A stretch of 64,000 bases of DNA from Actinomycetes bacterium (lineage in GTDB: Bacteria > Actinomycetota > Acidimicrobiia > Acidimicrobiales > RAAP-2), in NCBI GenBank assembly GCA_021785695.1, contig JAJYEQ010000001.1, forward strand, positions 181,917-245,916, written 5' to 3'. The notes under the pieces were generated by a model. The model did not search any database. It saw only the letters and a list, made by a program, of their open reading frames with translations, and had not been told where the DNA came from. This document shows positions 1 to 9,334 of the stretch, one piece after another; position 1 is the stretch's first letter; each line of letters opens with the position of its first letter. A program made the translations under genes and the position numbers.

Positions 1-442
1 CGAACGGCTTGTCCAAGATGGTCACCGAGCCGCCAGCGGCCTCGATGGCCGCGCGGGCGCTCGCCGACACGGCGTGCACGCTCAGGGCCACCGGCGCGTG
101 CAGCTCGCCGCGCCCGAGGACCTTGACCAGGTCACCGCGCCGGGCCAGGCCCGCGGCGACCAGGGCCGCCACGTCGACCTCGGCCAGACCCAGGGCGCTC
201 AGGGCGTCGAGGTTGACCGGCGTGTAGGACACGCGGAACGGGTTGGTGAACCCCTTGAGCTTGGGGATGCGCGCCAGGATCGGGAGCTGGCCGCCCTCGA
301 AGCCGGCCGGGATCGTGCGCCGGGCCTTCTGGCCCTTGGTCCCCCGGCCCGCCGTCTTGCCGCCGTGGCCGCCGATGCCGCGCCCCACCACCTTCTTGCG
401 GTGGGTCGAGCCCGCGGCGGGCTTCAGGTCGTGCAGTCTCAC
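1..442 (-). CDS. rplO: 50S ribosomal protein L15 (3' end cut by window edge)
   Basis: Large-subunit protein that binds 23S rRNA late in assembly. The start is a GTG at 440-442 giving [12 protein letters not shown], the usual L15 N-terminus, followed by the basic Gly-rich GRGIGGHGGKTAGRGTKGQK stretch typical of the family. 147 codons are visible, close to the full family length of about 150, so only the last few residues lie outside the window. The GTG overlaps the TGA stop of the upstream rpmD by four bases (GTGA), so the two are translationally coupled. Last visible gene of the S10-spc cluster. Confidence 0.95.
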   Translation of the reverse strand, partial: MRLHDLKPAAGSTHRKKVVGRGIGGHGGKTAGRGTKGQKARRTIPAGFEGGQLPILARIPKLKGFTNPFRVSYTPVNLDALSALGLAEVDVAALVAAGLARRGDLVKVLGRGELHAPVALSVHAVSASARAAIEAAGGSVTILDKPF

Positions 443-624
443 TCGGACACCTCTTCCACTTTGATCAGGTGCGGGACCCGGGCGATCATGCCGCGGATCT
501 CGGGCCGGTCCGGCAGGACGTTGGACTGGCCCACGCGGCGCAGGCCGAGGGCCCGCAGCGTCCCGCGGTGCTTGGGCTTGGTGGCGATGGTCGAGCGGAC
601 CTGGGTCACCTTGAGCTGGGTCAC
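439..624 (-). CDS. rpmD: 50S ribosomal protein L30
   Basis: Small large-subunit protein, 61 residues, the normal length. The N-terminal [20 protein letters not shown] matches the L30 pattern of a beta strand, then a basic helix in which each Lys/Arg contacts 23S rRNA, and [20 protein letters not shown] is the conserved middle. It overlaps rpsE upstream by four bases (ATGA at 621-624) and rplO downstream by four bases. This is the standard spc order S5-L30-L15. No independent promoter is seen, so its expression should follow the operon. Confidence 0.96.
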   Translation of the reverse strand: MTQLKVTQVRSTIATKPKHRGTLRALGLRRVGQSNVLPDRPEIRGMIARVPHLIKVEEVSE

Positions 625-1175
625 GACGAGGCCTCCGTCTTGAACAGGTCGCCGGCGCGCTGGCGCTCGCGGTAGGCCCGCAGCGTCCCGCTCGGGATCA
701 CCTCGTCGAGGGCCCGGTCGCGCTGGGCGGCCACGGTCTCGGGGCGGCGCAGCTGCTTGAGGGCGGCGATGGTGGCGTGGGCCACGTTGATGCTGTTGGT
801 CGAGCCCAGCGACTTGGCGACGATGTCCTTGACGCCGGCCATCTCCAAGATGGCCCGGGCCGCCCCGCCGGCGATCACGCCGGTGCCGGGAGCCGCCGGC
901 TTCATCAGGACCCGGCCCGCGCCGGCCTGGCCCAGCACCGGGTAGATGATCGTCGTGCCGGCCAGGGGCACCTCGAAGAGGTTCTTGCGCGCCTCCTCGA
1001 TGCCCTTCTGGACCGCCAGGCCAGCCTCCTTGGCCTTGCCGTAGCCCAGCCCCACGCGCCCGGCGCCGTCCCCGATCACCATCAGCGCGGTGAACGAGAA
1101 GCGCCGACCACCCTTGACCACCTTGGCCACGCGGTTCACCTTGATGGTGCGTTCCTCAAACTGCTCGAGATCCAT
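621..1175 (-). CDS. rpsE: 30S ribosomal protein S5
   Basis: Small-subunit protein near the decoding site, needed for translational accuracy. 184 residues. The N-terminal double-stranded-RNA-binding-like domain has [20 protein letters not shown] and the Gly-rich [16 protein letters not shown] loop where spectinomycin and ram mutations map in other species. The C-terminal domain keeps the conserved [13 protein letters not shown]. Its ATG overlaps the rplR stop (TGATG at 1173-1177). No substitution I can see would predict spectinomycin resistance, but I cannot align it formally. Confidence 0.97.
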   Translation of the reverse strand: MDLEQFEERTIKVNRVAKVVKGGRRFSFTALMVIGDGAGRVGLGYGKAKEAGLAVQKGIEEARKNLFEVPLAGTTIIYPVLGQAGAGRVLMKPAAPGTGVIAGGAARAILEMAGVKDIVAKSLGSTNSINVAHATIAALKQLRRPETVAAQRDRALDEVIPSGTLRAYRERQRAGDLFKTEASS

Positions 1176-1528
1176 CAGAACTCCAGTCCGCCGGCGCGCA
1201 GCGCCTCGGCAAAGGCGGCCACCCGGCCGTGGTAGTCGTAGCCGCCGCGGTCGAAGACCACGGCCGAGATGTTGGCCTGGCGCGCGCGCTCGGCCAGGAC
1301 CGCGCCCAGGGCCTGGGCCCCCTCGACGTTGCCGCCCGCGAGCTCACGCAGGCTGGGCTCGACCGACGAGACGGCCACCAGCGTGCGGCCGGCGACGTCG
1401 TCGATGATCTGGGCCGAGATGTGCCGCCGCGAGCGGCTCACGGCCACGCGGGGCCGCTCGGGCGTCCCGGACAGGCGCTTGCGCAGCCGGGCGTGCCGGC
1501 GCTGGCGCAGCTCACGGGTGGTTCGCAT
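1175..1528 (-). CDS. rplR: 50S ribosomal protein L18
   Basis: Carries 5S rRNA into the large subunit together with L5 and L25. 117 residues, typical for bacterial L18. The basic N-terminus ([20 protein letters not shown]) is the 5S-binding tail, then [20 protein letters not shown] begins the conserved fold. The final LRAGGLEF corresponds to the usual C-terminal glycine/phenylalanine motif. The ATG at 1526-1528 overlaps the rplF TAA by one base, so it is coupled with L6. Confidence 0.97.
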   Translation of the reverse strand: MRTTRELRQRRHARLRKRLSGTPERPRVAVSRSRRHISAQIIDDVAGRTLVAVSSVEPSLRELAGGNVEGAQALGAVLAERARQANISAVVFDRGGYDYHGRVAAFAEALRAGGLEF

Positions 1529-2067
1529 TACTTGGCCGCCTTTCCAGCCTTGCGCAGCACGCGCTCCCCGGCGTAGCGCACGCCCTTGCCCTTGTAGGGC
1601 TCGGGCTTGCGCAGCTTGCGGATGGAGGCGGCCACCTGGCCCACGACCTCCTTGTCGGCGCCCTTGACCACGATGCGCGTGGGTGAGGGGACCTCGAAGG
1701 TCACGCCCGCGGGGGCCGCGTAGCTCACCGGGTGGGAGAAGCCGAGCGACAGGTCCAGGGCCGCCGGGCCGTTGGCCGCGGCGCGGTAGCCCACGCCGAT
1801 GATCTCGAGTTCCTTGGTCCAGCCCGCGGTGACGCCGGTCACCATGTTGGCCACCAGCGTCCGCGTCAGCCCGTGGAGGGCCTTGTGGGCCGTCTCGTCG
1901 CTGGCGCGGGTCACCGAGAGCGTGGCGCCCTCCTGGTGCACGGCGATGCCCTCGGGCAGGCGCCGCGTCATGGCCCCGTTGGGTCCCGTGACGGTCACCT
2001 GGCCGTCGGCCACCGCGACGGACACGCCGTCGGGCACGGTGATCGGGCTACGGCCGATCCGTGACAT
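1528..2067 (-). CDS. rplF: 50S ribosomal protein L6
   Basis: Large-subunit protein near the GTPase-associated centre. 179 residues, standard. It begins [17 protein letters not shown] and carries two repeated L6 folds; the second ends with the conserved [18 protein letters not shown] signature. A 20-base spacer separates it from rpsH; the GAGGAGGG stretch in that spacer (2071-2078 on the complement) is a good ribosome binding site for the ATG at 2065-2067. The order S14-S8-L6-L18 is the canonical spc order. Confidence 0.97.
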   Translation of the reverse strand: MSRIGRSPITVPDGVSVAVADGQVTVTGPNGAMTRRLPEGIAVHQEGATLSVTRASDETAHKALHGLTRTLVANMVTGVTAGWTKELEIIGVGYRAAANGPAALDLSLGFSHPVSYAAPAGVTFEVPSPTRIVVKGADKEVVGQVAASIRKLRKPEPYKGKGVRYAGERVLRKAGKAAK

Positions 2068-2087
2068 GGCCCTCCTCTTTGCTCGAG

Positions 2088-2492
<405 letters not shown>

Positions 2493-2500
2493 GGTGCCTC

Positions 2501-2686
2501 CTACCAGCTCGCCTTGGTCACGCCCGGAACCTCGCCCGCGTGCACCATGGTGCGCAGGCAGATGCGGCACAGGCCGAACTTGCGGTACACCGATCGAGGT
2601 CGACCGCAGCGCTGGCACCGGGTATAGGCGCGCGTCGAGAACTTCGGGGTGCGCTGCTGCTTGATCCGGAGAGCCTTCTTGGCCAT
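2501..2686 (-). CDS. rpsZ: 30S ribosomal protein S14, zinc-binding (type Z)
   Basis: 61-residue short form of S14 with an intact zinc ribbon: CQRCGRP at about residues 24-30 and CRIC at about 40-43. This is the main-operon C+ form; bacteria that also carry a zinc-free paralogue express that one under zinc limitation, and none is in this window. It ends ASW as the family does. It lies between rplE (2 bases away) and rpsH (8 bases), the usual spc position. Confidence 0.97.
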   Translation of the reverse strand: MAKKALRIKQQRTPKFSTRAYTRCQRCGRPRSVYRKFGLCRICLRTMVHAGEVPGVTKASW

Positions 2687-2688
2687 AC

Positions 2689-3243
2689 CTATCGTGTCTC
2701 CTGCTTGAAGGGGAAGCCGAAGGCGCGCAAGAACGCGCGTCCCTGCTCGTCGGTGGTCGCGGTGGTCACGATCGTGATGTCGAACCCGCGCGGCGCGTCG
2801 ATCTTGTCGTAGTCGATCTCCGGGAAGATCAGCTGGTCGTTGATCCCGAAGGTGTAGTTGCCGTGCCCGTCGAACGAGCGGGGGGGCAGCCCCCGAAAGT
2901 CCCGGATGCGCGGGATGGCCAGGCTCACCAGGCGGTCGAAGAACTCCCAGGCCCGGTCGCCGCGCAGGGTCACCTTGACCCCAATGGGCTGGCCGGTGCG
3001 CACCTTGAAGCTGGCCACCGACTTCTTGGCCCGCGTCACCACGGGCTTCTGGCCGGTGATCTGCTCCAGGTCGCGCTGGGCGCCCTCGATCAGCGACGCC
3101 TGCTGGGTCGCCCTCCCGACGCCCGAGTTGACCACGATCTTCTCCAGGCGCGGCACCTGCATGATGTTGGCCAGGCCCAGCTCGTCGCGCAGCGACGACC
3201 GGATCTCCTGGTCGTAGCGCTCCTTCAGTCGCGGATGACTCAC
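2689..3243 (-). CDS. rplE: 50S ribosomal protein L5
   Basis: Forms the 5S RNP with 5S rRNA and L18 and contacts the P-site tRNA. The frame is open to 3336, but the GTG at 3241-3243 is taken as the start. It gives [18 protein letters not shown], the L5 N-terminus, and overlaps the rplX stop as GTGA. The protein is 184 residues. [20 protein letters not shown] and the closing [10 protein letters not shown] are family signatures. The upstream 31 codons of the longer frame are an out-of-frame reading of rplX. Confidence 0.95.
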   Translation of the reverse strand: MSHPRLKERYDQEIRSSLRDELGLANIMQVPRLEKIVVNSGVGRATQQASLIEGAQRDLEQITGQKPVVTRAKKSVASFKVRTGQPIGVKVTLRGDRAWEFFDRLVSLAIPRIRDFRGLPPRSFDGHGNYTFGINDQLIFPEIDYDKIDAPRGFDITIVTTATTDEQGRAFLRAFGFPFKQETR

Positions 3244-3545
3244 AGCACCTCCCCGCACGAACGGCACACGCGGACCTTGACGCCGTCCACCTCGCGGTGG
3301 CCGACCTTGGCCGGACCCTTGTGCCCGTCGCACCACAGGGCGACGTTGGACACGTGGATCGGCATGAGCTTGTCGATGATGCCCGCCTGGAGCATCGAGC
3401 CGGTCTGCTTGGTGTGGCGCTTGGCGATGTTCAGGCCGTCCAAGATGACCTGCTCGCTGCGCGGACGCGCCTCTTCGACCATGGCGCGCTCCCCGCGGAA
3501 CTTGCCGGCGATCACCAGGACCTCATCGCCCTTGCGGATCTTCAT
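3240..3545 (-). CDS. rplX: 50S ribosomal protein L24
   Basis: Assembly-initiator protein of the large subunit, 101 residues. It contains a KOW motif at the N-terminus: [40 protein letters not shown] continues the L24 fold. Near the C-terminus are [14 protein letters not shown] and [11 protein letters not shown], giving a C...CxxC arrangement. Many actinobacterial L24 proteins have a similar Cys-containing end, possibly a small zinc site. The ATG at 3543-3545 shares one base with the rplN stop. Confidence 0.95.
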   Translation of the reverse strand: MKIRKGDEVLVIAGKFRGERAMVEEARPRSEQVILDGLNIAKRHTKQTGSMLQAGIIDKLMPIHVSNVALWCDGHKGPAKVGHREVDGVKVRVCRSCGEVL

Positions 3546-3913
3546 CAGAGCACCTCCGGAGCCAGCGAGATGATGCGCATGAACTTCTTGTCGCGCAGCT
3601 CCCGGCCCACCGGGCCGAAGATGCGCGTGCCCCGCGGCTGGAGCTGGTCGTTGATCAGCACCGCGGCGTTCTCGTCGAACTTGATGTACGAGCCGTCGGG
3701 ACGCCGCTTCTCCTTGGCCGTGCGCACCACGACGCAGCGCACCACGTCGCCCTTCTTGACCGCGGCCCCGGGGATGGCGTCCTTCACCGTGGCGATGAAG
3801 ATGTCTCCGATGGACGCGTAGCGGCGCCGCGACCCGCCCAGGACCCGGATGCAGAGCACCTCTTTGGCCCCCGAGTTGTCGGCCACCTTGAGCCGGGACT
3901 CCTGCTGGATCAT
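3545..3913 (-). CDS. rplN: 50S ribosomal protein L14
   Basis: 122 residues, exactly the family length. It sits at the subunit interface and is the docking point of the silencing factor Rsf[21 protein letters not shown] is the universal L14 N-terminus; the ending [16 protein letters not shown] is also canonical. The ATG at 3911-3913 overlaps the rpsQ stop by four bases (ATGA). No unusual feature. Confidence 0.97.
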   Translation of the reverse strand: MIQQESRLKVADNSGAKEVLCIRVLGGSRRRYASIGDIFIATVKDAIPGAAVKKGDVVRCVVVRTAKEKRRPDGSYIKFDENAAVLINDQLQPRGTRIFGPVGRELRDKKFMRIISLAPEVL

Positions 3914-4188
3914 CGCGCCCGCTCCACGATCTCGGTCACGCGCCAGCGCTTGGTCTTGGACAGCGGCCGGGTCTCCTGGACCCGGACGCGGTCACCGACG
4001 TGGGCGTCGGCGCCCCCGTCGTGCGCGTACAGCTTCTTGGTGCGCTGGACCGTCTTGCCGTAGCGCGGGTGGCGCACCCGCTCGATGACGGCCACCACCA
4101 CCGTGTCGACCATCCGGTCCGACACGACGATGCCCTCACGCACCTTGCGCGGATTCTCGCGCACCGGTCCGTTCTCGGCTTGTTCCAT
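3910..4188 (-). CDS. rpsQ: 30S ribosomal protein S17
   Basis: Primary 16S rRNA-binding protein of the body of the small subunit. 92 residues, with an N-terminal extension of about 15 residues ([15 protein letters not shown]) before the conserved [20 protein letters not shown]. The S17 signature [20 protein letters not shown] lies near the C-terminus. The start overlaps the rpmC stop by one base. The OB-fold core is complete. Confidence 0.96.
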   Translation of the reverse strand: MEQAENGPVRENPRKVREGIVVSDRMVDTVVVAVIERVRHPRYGKTVQRTKKLYAHDGGADAHVGDRVRVQETRPLSKTKRWRVTEIVERAR

Positions 4189-4421
4189 CAGGCACCTTCT
4201 CCCTCGGCCTCAGCGGCCGCGATCTCCCGCTCGCGCACCAGGGTGGCCAGCCGCGCGATGTCGCGGCGCACCTCGCGCAGTCGTCCGGAGTTGTCCAGCT
4301 GGCCGGTGGCCTGCTGGAAGCGCAGGTTGAACAGCTCCCGGCGCGTCTCGGCCAGGCGGCCCAGCAGCTCGGCGTCGCCCAGCTGGCGCACCTCGGCCCG
4401 TCGCTCGCTCGTCTTGGCCAT
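4188..4421 (-). CDS. rpmC: 50S ribosomal protein L29
   Basis: 77-residue helical protein at the polypeptide exit, next to L23, forming part of the trigger-factor/SRP docking surface. The start is the ATG at 4419-4421, giving [19 protein letters not shown]; the longer open frame upstream is a shadow of rpl[21 protein letters not shown] is the diagnostic motif. The last residues ([12 protein letters not shown]) form a short acidic tail. Its ATG shares one base with the rplP TGA. Confidence 0.95.
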   Translation of the reverse strand: MAKTSERRAEVRQLGDAELLGRLAETRRELFNLRFQQATGQLDNSGRLREVRRDIARLATLVREREIAAAEAEGEGA

Positions 4422-4858
4422 CAGATCGCCACCTCCGGGGTGCCGTGGGTTCCGGGACGCACGACGAACTTCGCCTTGATGGGCAGCTTCTGGATGGCGC
4501 GCTCCATGGCGGCCCGGGCCAGCGGCTCGTCTACCCCCCCCAGCTCGAACATCACGCGGCCGGGCTTGACGACGGCCACCCAGAACTCCGGGTTGCCCTT
4601 GCCCGATCCCATGCGGGTCTCGGCCGGCTTCTGGGTCACGGGCTTGTCCGGGAAGACCCGGATCCAGACCTTGCCGCCGCGGCGGACGTGGCGGGTCATG
4701 GCGATACGGGCGGCCTCGATCTGGCGCGCCGTGATCCACCCGGCCTCGAGGGCCTGGATCCCGAAGTCACCGAAGGTCAGCTCCGTGCCGCCCTTGGCCA
4801 CGCCGCCCATCCGCCCCCGCTGCTGCTTGCGGTGCTTCACCCTGCGCGGCATCAGCAT
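4421..4858 (-). CDS. rplP: 50S ribosomal protein L16
   Basis: 145-residue protein that helps organise the A site and peptidyl-transferase entrance. It begins [19 protein letters not shown], the standard N-terminus, and carries the conserved Arg hydroxylation region around [20 protein letters not shown]. It lies 2 bases after rpsC. The order S3-L16-L29-S17 is the universal S10-cluster order. Confidence 0.97.
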   Translation of the reverse strand: MLMPRRVKHRKQQRGRMGGVAKGGTELTFGDFGIQALEAGWITARQIEAARIAMTRHVRRGGKVWIRVFPDKPVTQKPAETRMGSGKGNPEFWVAVVKPGRVMFELGGVDEPLARAAMERAIQKLPIKAKFVVRPGTHGTPEVAI

Positions 4859-4860
4859 GG

Positions 4861-5760
4861 CTACTCCACGTCCTTTCGAAAGTGCGGCGTGTCGGCCCGC
4901 CCCGAGGCGGTGCGCCGCTCGATGTCCTCTTCCACGTTGATCACGGCCTCGACCTCGTCGGCGGCCGCCAGGAGCTCGTGCTCCTCGAGAGTCGTCGCCG
5001 CGGCCCGGCGGCGGCCGCCGCCGGCGCGCACGACGCCCTTGGGCGCCCCCGGGGTCGCGCCCACCGGCACGGCCTCGCCGGCCGCCATGGCGGCCTCGCG
5101 CACGATCTTCTCGTTGTTGGAGAGCTGGTAGGGCAGGATGTCGCCCTTGTAGATCCAGACCTTGACGCCGATGCGCCCCGTCGAGGTGCGCGCCTCACGG
5201 AAGCCGTAGTCGATGTCGGCGCGCAGGGTGTGCAAGGGCACGCGGCCCTCGCGGTAGGACTCGGTGCGCGACATCTCGGCGCCGCCCAGGCGTCCGGAGG
5301 CCTGGATGCGCACCCCGAGGGCCCCGGCCTTCTGGACCGTCTGGATGCCGCGCTTCATGGCGCGGCGGAAGGCGATGCGGCGCACCAGCTGGTCGCAGAT
5401 GCCCTGGGCGATCAGCGCGGCGTCGAGCTCGGGCTGCTTGATCTCCTGGATGTTGAGCGAGACGCGGTTGCGCTGGCCCGTGATGCGCTCGAGCTCCTTC
5501 TTCAGGCGGTCGGCCTCGCCGCCGCGGCGCCCGATCACGATCCCGGGGCGCGCGGTGTGGATGTCGACGCGGATCCGGTCCGAGGTGCGCTCGATCTCGA
5601 TGCGGCTCACCGCGGCGCTCTCGAGCTGACGCACCAGGTAGTCCCGGATGCGCCAGTCCTCCACCACCAGCTCGCGGTAGCCCTTCTCCTTGAACCACCG
5701 GGACTTCCAGTCGGTGGTGATCCCGAGACGGAACCCGTAGGGATTGACCTTCTGACCCAT
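4861..5760 (-). CDS. rpsC: 30S ribosomal protein S3 with extended C-terminus
   Basis: Lines the mRNA entry channel and has helicase activity with S4 and S5. The ATG at 5758-5760 gives [20 protein letters not shown]; the frame open beyond it is a shadow of rplV. The KH domain has [18 protein letters not shown], and the C-terminal S3 domain has [20 protein letters not shown]. The protein is 299 residues, against about 210-275 in most bacteria. After [12 protein letters not shown] a tail of about 85 residues follows, basic ([11 protein letters not shown]) then acidic ([14 protein letters not shown]). The long tail is common in Actinomycetota. Confidence 0.96.
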   Translation of the reverse strand: MGQKVNPYGFRLGITTDWKSRWFKEKGYRELVVEDWRIRDYLVRQLESAAVSRIEIERTSDRIRVDIHTARPGIVIGRRGGEADRLKKELERITGQRNRVSLNIQEIKQPELDAALIAQGICDQLVRRIAFRRAMKRGIQTVQKAGALGVRIQASGRLGGAEMSRTESYREGRVPLHTLRADIDYGFREARTSTGRIGVKVWIYKGDILPYQLSNNEKIVREAAMAAGEAVPVGATPGAPKGVVRAGGGRRRAAATTLEEHELLAAADEVEAVINVEEDIERRTASGRADTPHFRKDVE

Positions 5761-6407
5761 TACTCCTCCGTCTCTGCGGGCTCGTCGGCACCGGCCTGGG
5801 CGGCCGCGGAGTCCTCGGTGGCCTCGGAGTCCTCGGGGGCCGCGACGGGCTCCTCGATCGCCGGGCCCTCGTCGAGCGTCTCGTCGGTCACGACCTCGTC
5901 CTGCGGCTCCTCGAGGAGCGGGGCCTCGTCGGCGGCCGGCGCGCTGGACGCCCGCGCCGCGCTGCGGCGCGAGGAGGCCACGCGGCGGCTGCGCGAGGCG
6001 GCCGCCTGGGCACTGCGCGCGGCGCGCACCAGGGCCAGGCGCTCCTCGGACAGGCGCGTCACGATGACCGTGATGTGGCACGAGCGCTTGGCGATCTTGC
6101 CGGCCCGGCCCCGGGCCCGCGGCGAGAAGCGCTTCAGGGTCGCGCCCTCGTCGGCGTAGGCGGCCGACACGTAGAGCTCGTCGGCCCCGAGGCCGTCGTT
6201 GTTGACCGCGTTGGCGACGGCCGAGGCCAGCACCTTGTCGATCACGCGGGCCGCCTCGCGGGTGGTCAGGGACAGGACCTCGTGGGCCGCCTGGACGTCC
6301 AGGCCCCGGATGAGGTCCAGCACGACCCGCGCCTTGGAGGCCGACATCCGGTAGCCCCGCAGGACCGCGCGGGTCCCGGGGCGCTCGTTGGTCTTGGGAC
6401 CCGTCAT
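5760..6407 (-). CDS. rplV: 50S ribosomal protein L22 with long acidic C-terminal extension
   Basis: Core L22 (about residues 8-115) lines the exit tunnel and carries the beta-hairpin reached by macrolides and arrest peptides; [19 protein letters not shown] lies at the end of the core. The whole protein is 215 residues against about 110-130 usually. The extra 95 residues begin with a basic Ala/Ser/Arg stretch ([19 protein letters not shown]) and end highly acidic ([17 protein letters not shown], then [15 protein letters not shown]). The tail is low-complexity and probably disordered. The stop overlaps the rpsC start (TAATG). Confidence 0.94.
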   Translation of the reverse strand: MTGPKTNERPGTRAVLRGYRMSASKARVVLDLIRGLDVQAAHEVLSLTTREAARVIDKVLASAVANAVNNDGLGADELYVSAAYADEGATLKRFSPRARGRAGKIAKRSCHITVIVTRLSEERLALVRAARSAQAAASRSRRVASSRRSAARASSAPAADEAPLLEEPQDEVVTDETLDEGPAIEEPVAAPEDSEATEDSAAAQAGADEPAETEE

Positions 6408-6685
6408 CAGCGACGCCCCGCCTTCTCCTGGCCGGCGTGGAACTTGAAGGTCCGCGTGGGCGCGAACTCACCGAGCTTGTGGCCCACCATGGCCTCGTTG
6501 ACGTACACCGGCACGTGCCGGCGCCCGTCGTGGACGGCGAAGGTGTGCCCGACCATGTCGGGGATGATCGTGGAGCGCCGGCTCCAGGTCTTGACGACCC
6601 GCTTCTCGTTGGCCGCGTTCAAGGCGTCCACCTTCTTGAGCAGGTGGGCGTCGATGAAGGGGCCCTTCTTCAGGCTGCGTGACAT
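6407..6685 (-). CDS. rpsS: 30S ribosomal protein S19
   Basis: 92 residues, head of the small subunit, complex with S13. [20 protein letters not shown] and [20 protein letters not shown] are universally conserved, and the ending [19 protein letters not shown] is typical. Three bases separate it from the rplB stop; its own stop overlaps the rplV start by one base. AGGTAGGAC just before the ATG supplies a ribosome binding site. Confidence 0.97.
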   Translation of the reverse strand: MSRSLKKGPFIDAHLLKKVDALNAANEKRVVKTWSRRSTIIPDMVGHTFAVHDGRRHVPVYVNEAMVGHKLGEFAPTRTFKFHAGQEKAGRR

Positions 6686-6688
6686 GTC

Positions 6689-7522
6689 CTACCTCCGCGA
6701 TCCGCGACCACGACGACGGCGAACGATGAGCGCGTCGGACGCCTTGGGCAGGCGAGTGCGCCCCTCGGGCTGGCCCCAGGGCGAGACCGGGTGGCGACCA
6801 CCGGAGGTCTTGCCCTCGCCACCGCCGAGCGGGTGGTCGACGGGGTTCATGGCCACCCCGCGGGTCTGGGGACGCACGCCGCGCCAGCGGTTGCGCCCGG
6901 CCTTGCCGATCTTCACCAGCTCGTGCTCGGCGTGCCCGACGGTCCCGAGGGTCGCCCGGCAGTCGATAGGCACGCGGCGCATCTCGGTCGAGGGCAGGCG
7001 CAGCGTCGCGTAGTCGCCGTCCTTGGCCACCAGCTGGACGCTCATGCCCGCGCTGCGGGCCATCTTGCCGCCGCCGCCCGGGCGCAGCTCGACGTTGTGG
7101 ACGGTCGAGCCGGTCGGGATGTAGCGCAGGGGCAGGGCGTTGCCGGTGCGGATGTCGGCCCGGCGGCCCGACTCGACGCGGTCGCCGACCTTCAGGCCGG
7201 CCGCGGCCAGGATGTAGCGCTTCTCGCCGTCGGCGTAGTGCACCAGGGCGATGCGGCACGAGCGGTTCGGGTCGTACTCGATGGTGGCGATGCGGCCGGG
7301 CACCCCGTCCTTGTCGCGCTTGAAGTCCACGACCCGGTACTGGCGCTTGTGGCCGCCCCCGCGGTGGCGCGAGGTCTTGCGCCCGTAGGCGTTGCGGCCC
7401 CCGGTCGAGGACTGGGGCTCGAGCAGGGACTTCTCGGGACGCGTCTGGGTCAGCTCGGCGAAGTCGGGGCCGGTCTGGAACCGGCGGCCCGGGCTGGTGG
7501 GTTTGCGCGCGCGCAGTGCCAT
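6689..7522 (-). CDS. rplB: 50S ribosomal protein L2
   Basis: 277 residues, one of the most conserved ribosomal proteins, needed for peptidyl-transferase centre formation and subunit joining. [20 protein letters not shown] and the C-terminal [20 protein letters not shown] loop are diagnostic; the latter holds the conserved histidine (VDHP) near the active site. The ATG at 7520-7522 follows the rplW stop by 9 bases. Length and motifs are ordinary. Confidence 0.97.
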   Translation of the reverse strand: MALRARKPTSPGRRFQTGPDFAELTQTRPEKSLLEPQSSTGGRNAYGRKTSRHRGGGHKRQYRVVDFKRDKDGVPGRIATIEYDPNRSCRIALVHYADGEKRYILAAAGLKVGDRVESGRRADIRTGNALPLRYIPTGSTVHNVELRPGGGGKMARSAGMSVQLVAKDGDYATLRLPSTEMRRVPIDCRATLGTVGHAEHELVKIGKAGRNRWRGVRPQTRGVAMNPVDHPLGGGEGKTSGGRHPVSPWGQPEGRTRLPKASDALIVRRRRGRGSRR

Positions 7523-7531
7523 GGGGGTCCT

Positions 7532-7822
7532 TTAGCTCTCGAAGAGGTTGATCGAGTCACCCGAACGTAGGGTGACGATGGCCCGCTTGGTGTCGGGACG
7601 CGCGCCGCGCACGCCGGTGCGCAGGCTGCGGGTCGTCTTGCCGCGCCGGCGCAGCGTGTTGACCTTGGAGACCTTGACGTTGAAGGCCTGCTCGACGGCG
7701 TTGCGCACGTCGATCTTGGTGGCCCCGTCGTCGACCACGAAGACGTACGTGTGGCGCTCCATGAGGGCGTAGGTCTTCTCGGAGACCACCGGGTGGATCA
7801 GGATCTGCGTCGGCTCACGCAT
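7532..7822 (-). CDS. rplW: 50S ribosomal protein L23
   Basis: 96 residues; the main docking site for trigger factor and SRP at the exit tunnel. REPTQILIHPVVSEKTYALM is the L23 N-terminus, and VEQAFNVKVSKVNTLRRRGK the conserved second half. Its start lies inside the last codons of rplD (8-base overlap, 7815-7822), so translation must be coupled. Family-typical length. Confidence 0.96.
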   Translation of the reverse strand: MREPTQILIHPVVSEKTYALMERHTYVFVVDDGATKIDVRNAVEQAFNVKVSKVNTLRRRGKTTRSLRTGVRGARPDTKRAIVTLRSGDSINLFES

Positions 7823-8501
7823 GGGTGCTCCCTTCGCCCGCCGGCAGCGTGGCGTCGCTGAAGAGGATCCAGTCGGCGGCCAGCACGTCGTAGGCGCTCA
7901 GCTCACCGGCCGCGATGGTCGTGGCCCCGCCGAGGTTGCGGAAGGCGTAGCGCGCGATGCGGTCCGCGGGGCTCAGCACCACCAGGACCCGGCCGGCCAG
8001 CCCGAGGGCGGCCAAGGCGGCCAGCGCCTCCTTGGTGCGCGGCTCGCTCCAGGCGTCGTAGGAGTCGATCAGGGCCACGCGGCCCTCGGCGGCCCGGTCC
8101 GACAGGGCGCCGTAGAGGGCGGCCCGGATCATCTTCTTGGGGGTGCGCTGGTCGTAGCTGCGCGGCTTGGGGCCCAGGGCAATCCCCCCGCCGGGGTACT
8201 GGGGCGCGCGGATGGTGCCCTGGCGGGCGTTGCCGGTGCCCTTCTGGCGGAACGGCTTCTTGCCGCCACCGCGCACCTCGGCGCGCGTGCGCGTCGACTG
8301 GGTGCCCGCGCGCCGGGCGGCCAGCTGGGCCGTCACGACCTGGTGCAGCAGGGCCACGTTGGGCTCGCGGCCAAAGACCTCGGGGGCCAGGTCGACCACC
8401 GAGAGCACCGTGCCGTCCAGGCTGCGGCGCTCCACCTGGCGAGCCGTCAGGGCCGGGCGCTCCTTGGCCACCGGACCGCGCAGCCGCGTCGTCTCGCTCA
8501 T
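7815..8501 (-). CDS. rplD: 50S ribosomal protein L4
   Basis: 228-residue protein of the exit tunnel; in E. coli it also represses the S10 operon by binding its leader. The start is the ATG at 8499-8501 (MSETTRLRGPVAKERP), in ATGA overlap with rplC; the frame upstream is a shadow. The tunnel loop motif RGGGKKPFRQKGTGNARQGT is intact, followed by PQYPGGGIALGPKPRSYDQR. The rplC-rplD pair sits directly behind a highly structured leader, so L4 autoregulation is a reasonable guess, not shown. Confidence 0.95.
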   Translation of the reverse strand: MSETTRLRGPVAKERPALTARQVERRSLDGTVLSVVDLAPEVFGREPNVALLHQVVTAQLAARRAGTQSTRTRAEVRGGGKKPFRQKGTGNARQGTIRAPQYPGGGIALGPKPRSYDQRTPKKMIRAALYGALSDRAAEGRVALIDSYDAWSEPRTKEALAALAALGLAGRVLVVLSPADRIARYAFRNLGGATTIAAGELSAYDVLAADWILFSDATLPAGEGSTHA

Positions 8502-9157
8502 CGCACACCTCCGGCGCGCATCGGGTTCTTCACCGAGGTCCGCAGCACCACGACGCCGCCCCGGGGTCCGGGAACCGCCCCCTTGACCAGGATCACCTGG
8601 CGCTCGGGGTCGACGGCGACCACCTCGAGGTTGGTCGTGGTCACCTGGGTCCCGCCCATGCGCCCGGCCATCCGCGTGCCCTTGAACACCCGCCCCGGCG
8701 TCGCGCAGGCCCCGATGGAGCCCGGGGCCCGGTGGTGCTTGTGGTTGCCGTGGGCCGCGCCCTGACCCTTGAAGTTGTGGCGCTTCATCCCGCCGGCGAA
8801 GCCCTTGCCCTTGGACACGGCCGTCGCGTCGATGCGCTCGCCGACGCTGAAGACGTCGGCGGCGATCTCCTGGCCCGCCGCGTACTGGGCGGCGTCCTCC
8901 AGGCGCAGCTCGACCAGGCCGGTCCCCGGGGTCACCCCGGCGCTGGCGAAGTGGCCGCGCTCGGGCTGGCTGAGGGTCGTGGGCCGCCGGGTGCCCCAGG
9001 TCACCTGGACGGCGTTGTAGCCCTCCTTGGCCCCGGTCTTCACCTGGACCACGCGGGCCGGCTCCACCCGCACCACCGTGACGGGCACGGCCCGGTGCTG
9101 GTCGTCCCAGACCTGGGTCATGCCCACCTTCTCGCCGACGATCGCCTTGGTCGCCAC
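8498..9157 (-). CDS. rplC: 50S ribosomal protein L3
   Basis: 219 residues, an assembly initiator that reaches into the peptidyl-transferase centre. The start chosen is the GTG at 9155-9157, preceded by GAGGAGAAGAGG, giving VATKAIVGEKVGMTQVWDD; longer readings would run through the leader hairpins. SKGKGFAGGMKRHNFKGQGA and the conserved GSIGACATPGRVFKGTRMAG are diagnostic. Here it is the first gene of its transcription unit, because rpsJ lies beyond a terminator-like hairpin. Confidence 0.94.
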   Translation of the reverse strand: MATKAIVGEKVGMTQVWDDQHRAVPVTVVRVEPARVVQVKTGAKEGYNAVQVTWGTRRPTTLSQPERGHFASAGVTPGTGLVELRLEDAAQYAAGQEIAADVFSVGERIDATAVSKGKGFAGGMKRHNFKGQGAAHGNHKHHRAPGSIGACATPGRVFKGTRMAGRMGGTQVTTTNLEVVAVDPERQVILVKGAVPGPRGGVVVLRTSVKNPMRAGGVR

Positions 9158-9178
9158 CTCTACCTCTTCTCCTCGTCC

Positions 9179-9299
9179 GTCGGTTGCCGACAGACAGACG
9201 CTCCGTTCGGGAGACCCGAACGGAGCGCACGACTGGTTCGGTCCGGCGTCCCTCTTGCGAGGCAACCGGACACGTCACTTGCTGCCCTCTTGCGAGGGC
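9179..9299 (-). promoter_or_regulatory. Structured RNA leader of rplC (candidate ribosomal-protein autoregulatory element)
   Basis: Four consecutive hairpins precede the rplC ribosome binding site, in transcript order. First, 9284-9299 has a 6-bp stem with a GCAA tetraloop. Second, 9241-9271 has a 6-bp outer stem, an internal loop and a 4-bp stem, again with GCAA. Third, 9199-9227 is a perfect 13-bp stem with a 3-base loop. Fourth, 9179-9191 is a 5-bp stem. The 13-base sequence around the GCAA loop is repeated exactly (9250-9262 and 9285-9297). Such density of perfect stems is not chance. Ligand unknown; L3 or L4 are the natural candidates. Confidence 0.6.
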
Positions 9300-9304
9300 T
9301 ACCC

Positions 9305-9334
9305 ACCCTACACCACGGGGCCCCGCCGGCGCAA
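9305..9334 (-). promoter_or_regulatory. Candidate promoter of the rplC-rplO cluster
   Basis: TTGCGC (complement of 9329-9334), an 18-base spacer and TAGGGT (9305-9310). It has the same layout as the promoters read before rpsL, rpoB and rplJ. The predicted start of transcription, about 9299, falls on the first base of the leader hairpins. The -35 lies in the loop of the preceding terminator-like stem. Confidence 0.5.
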
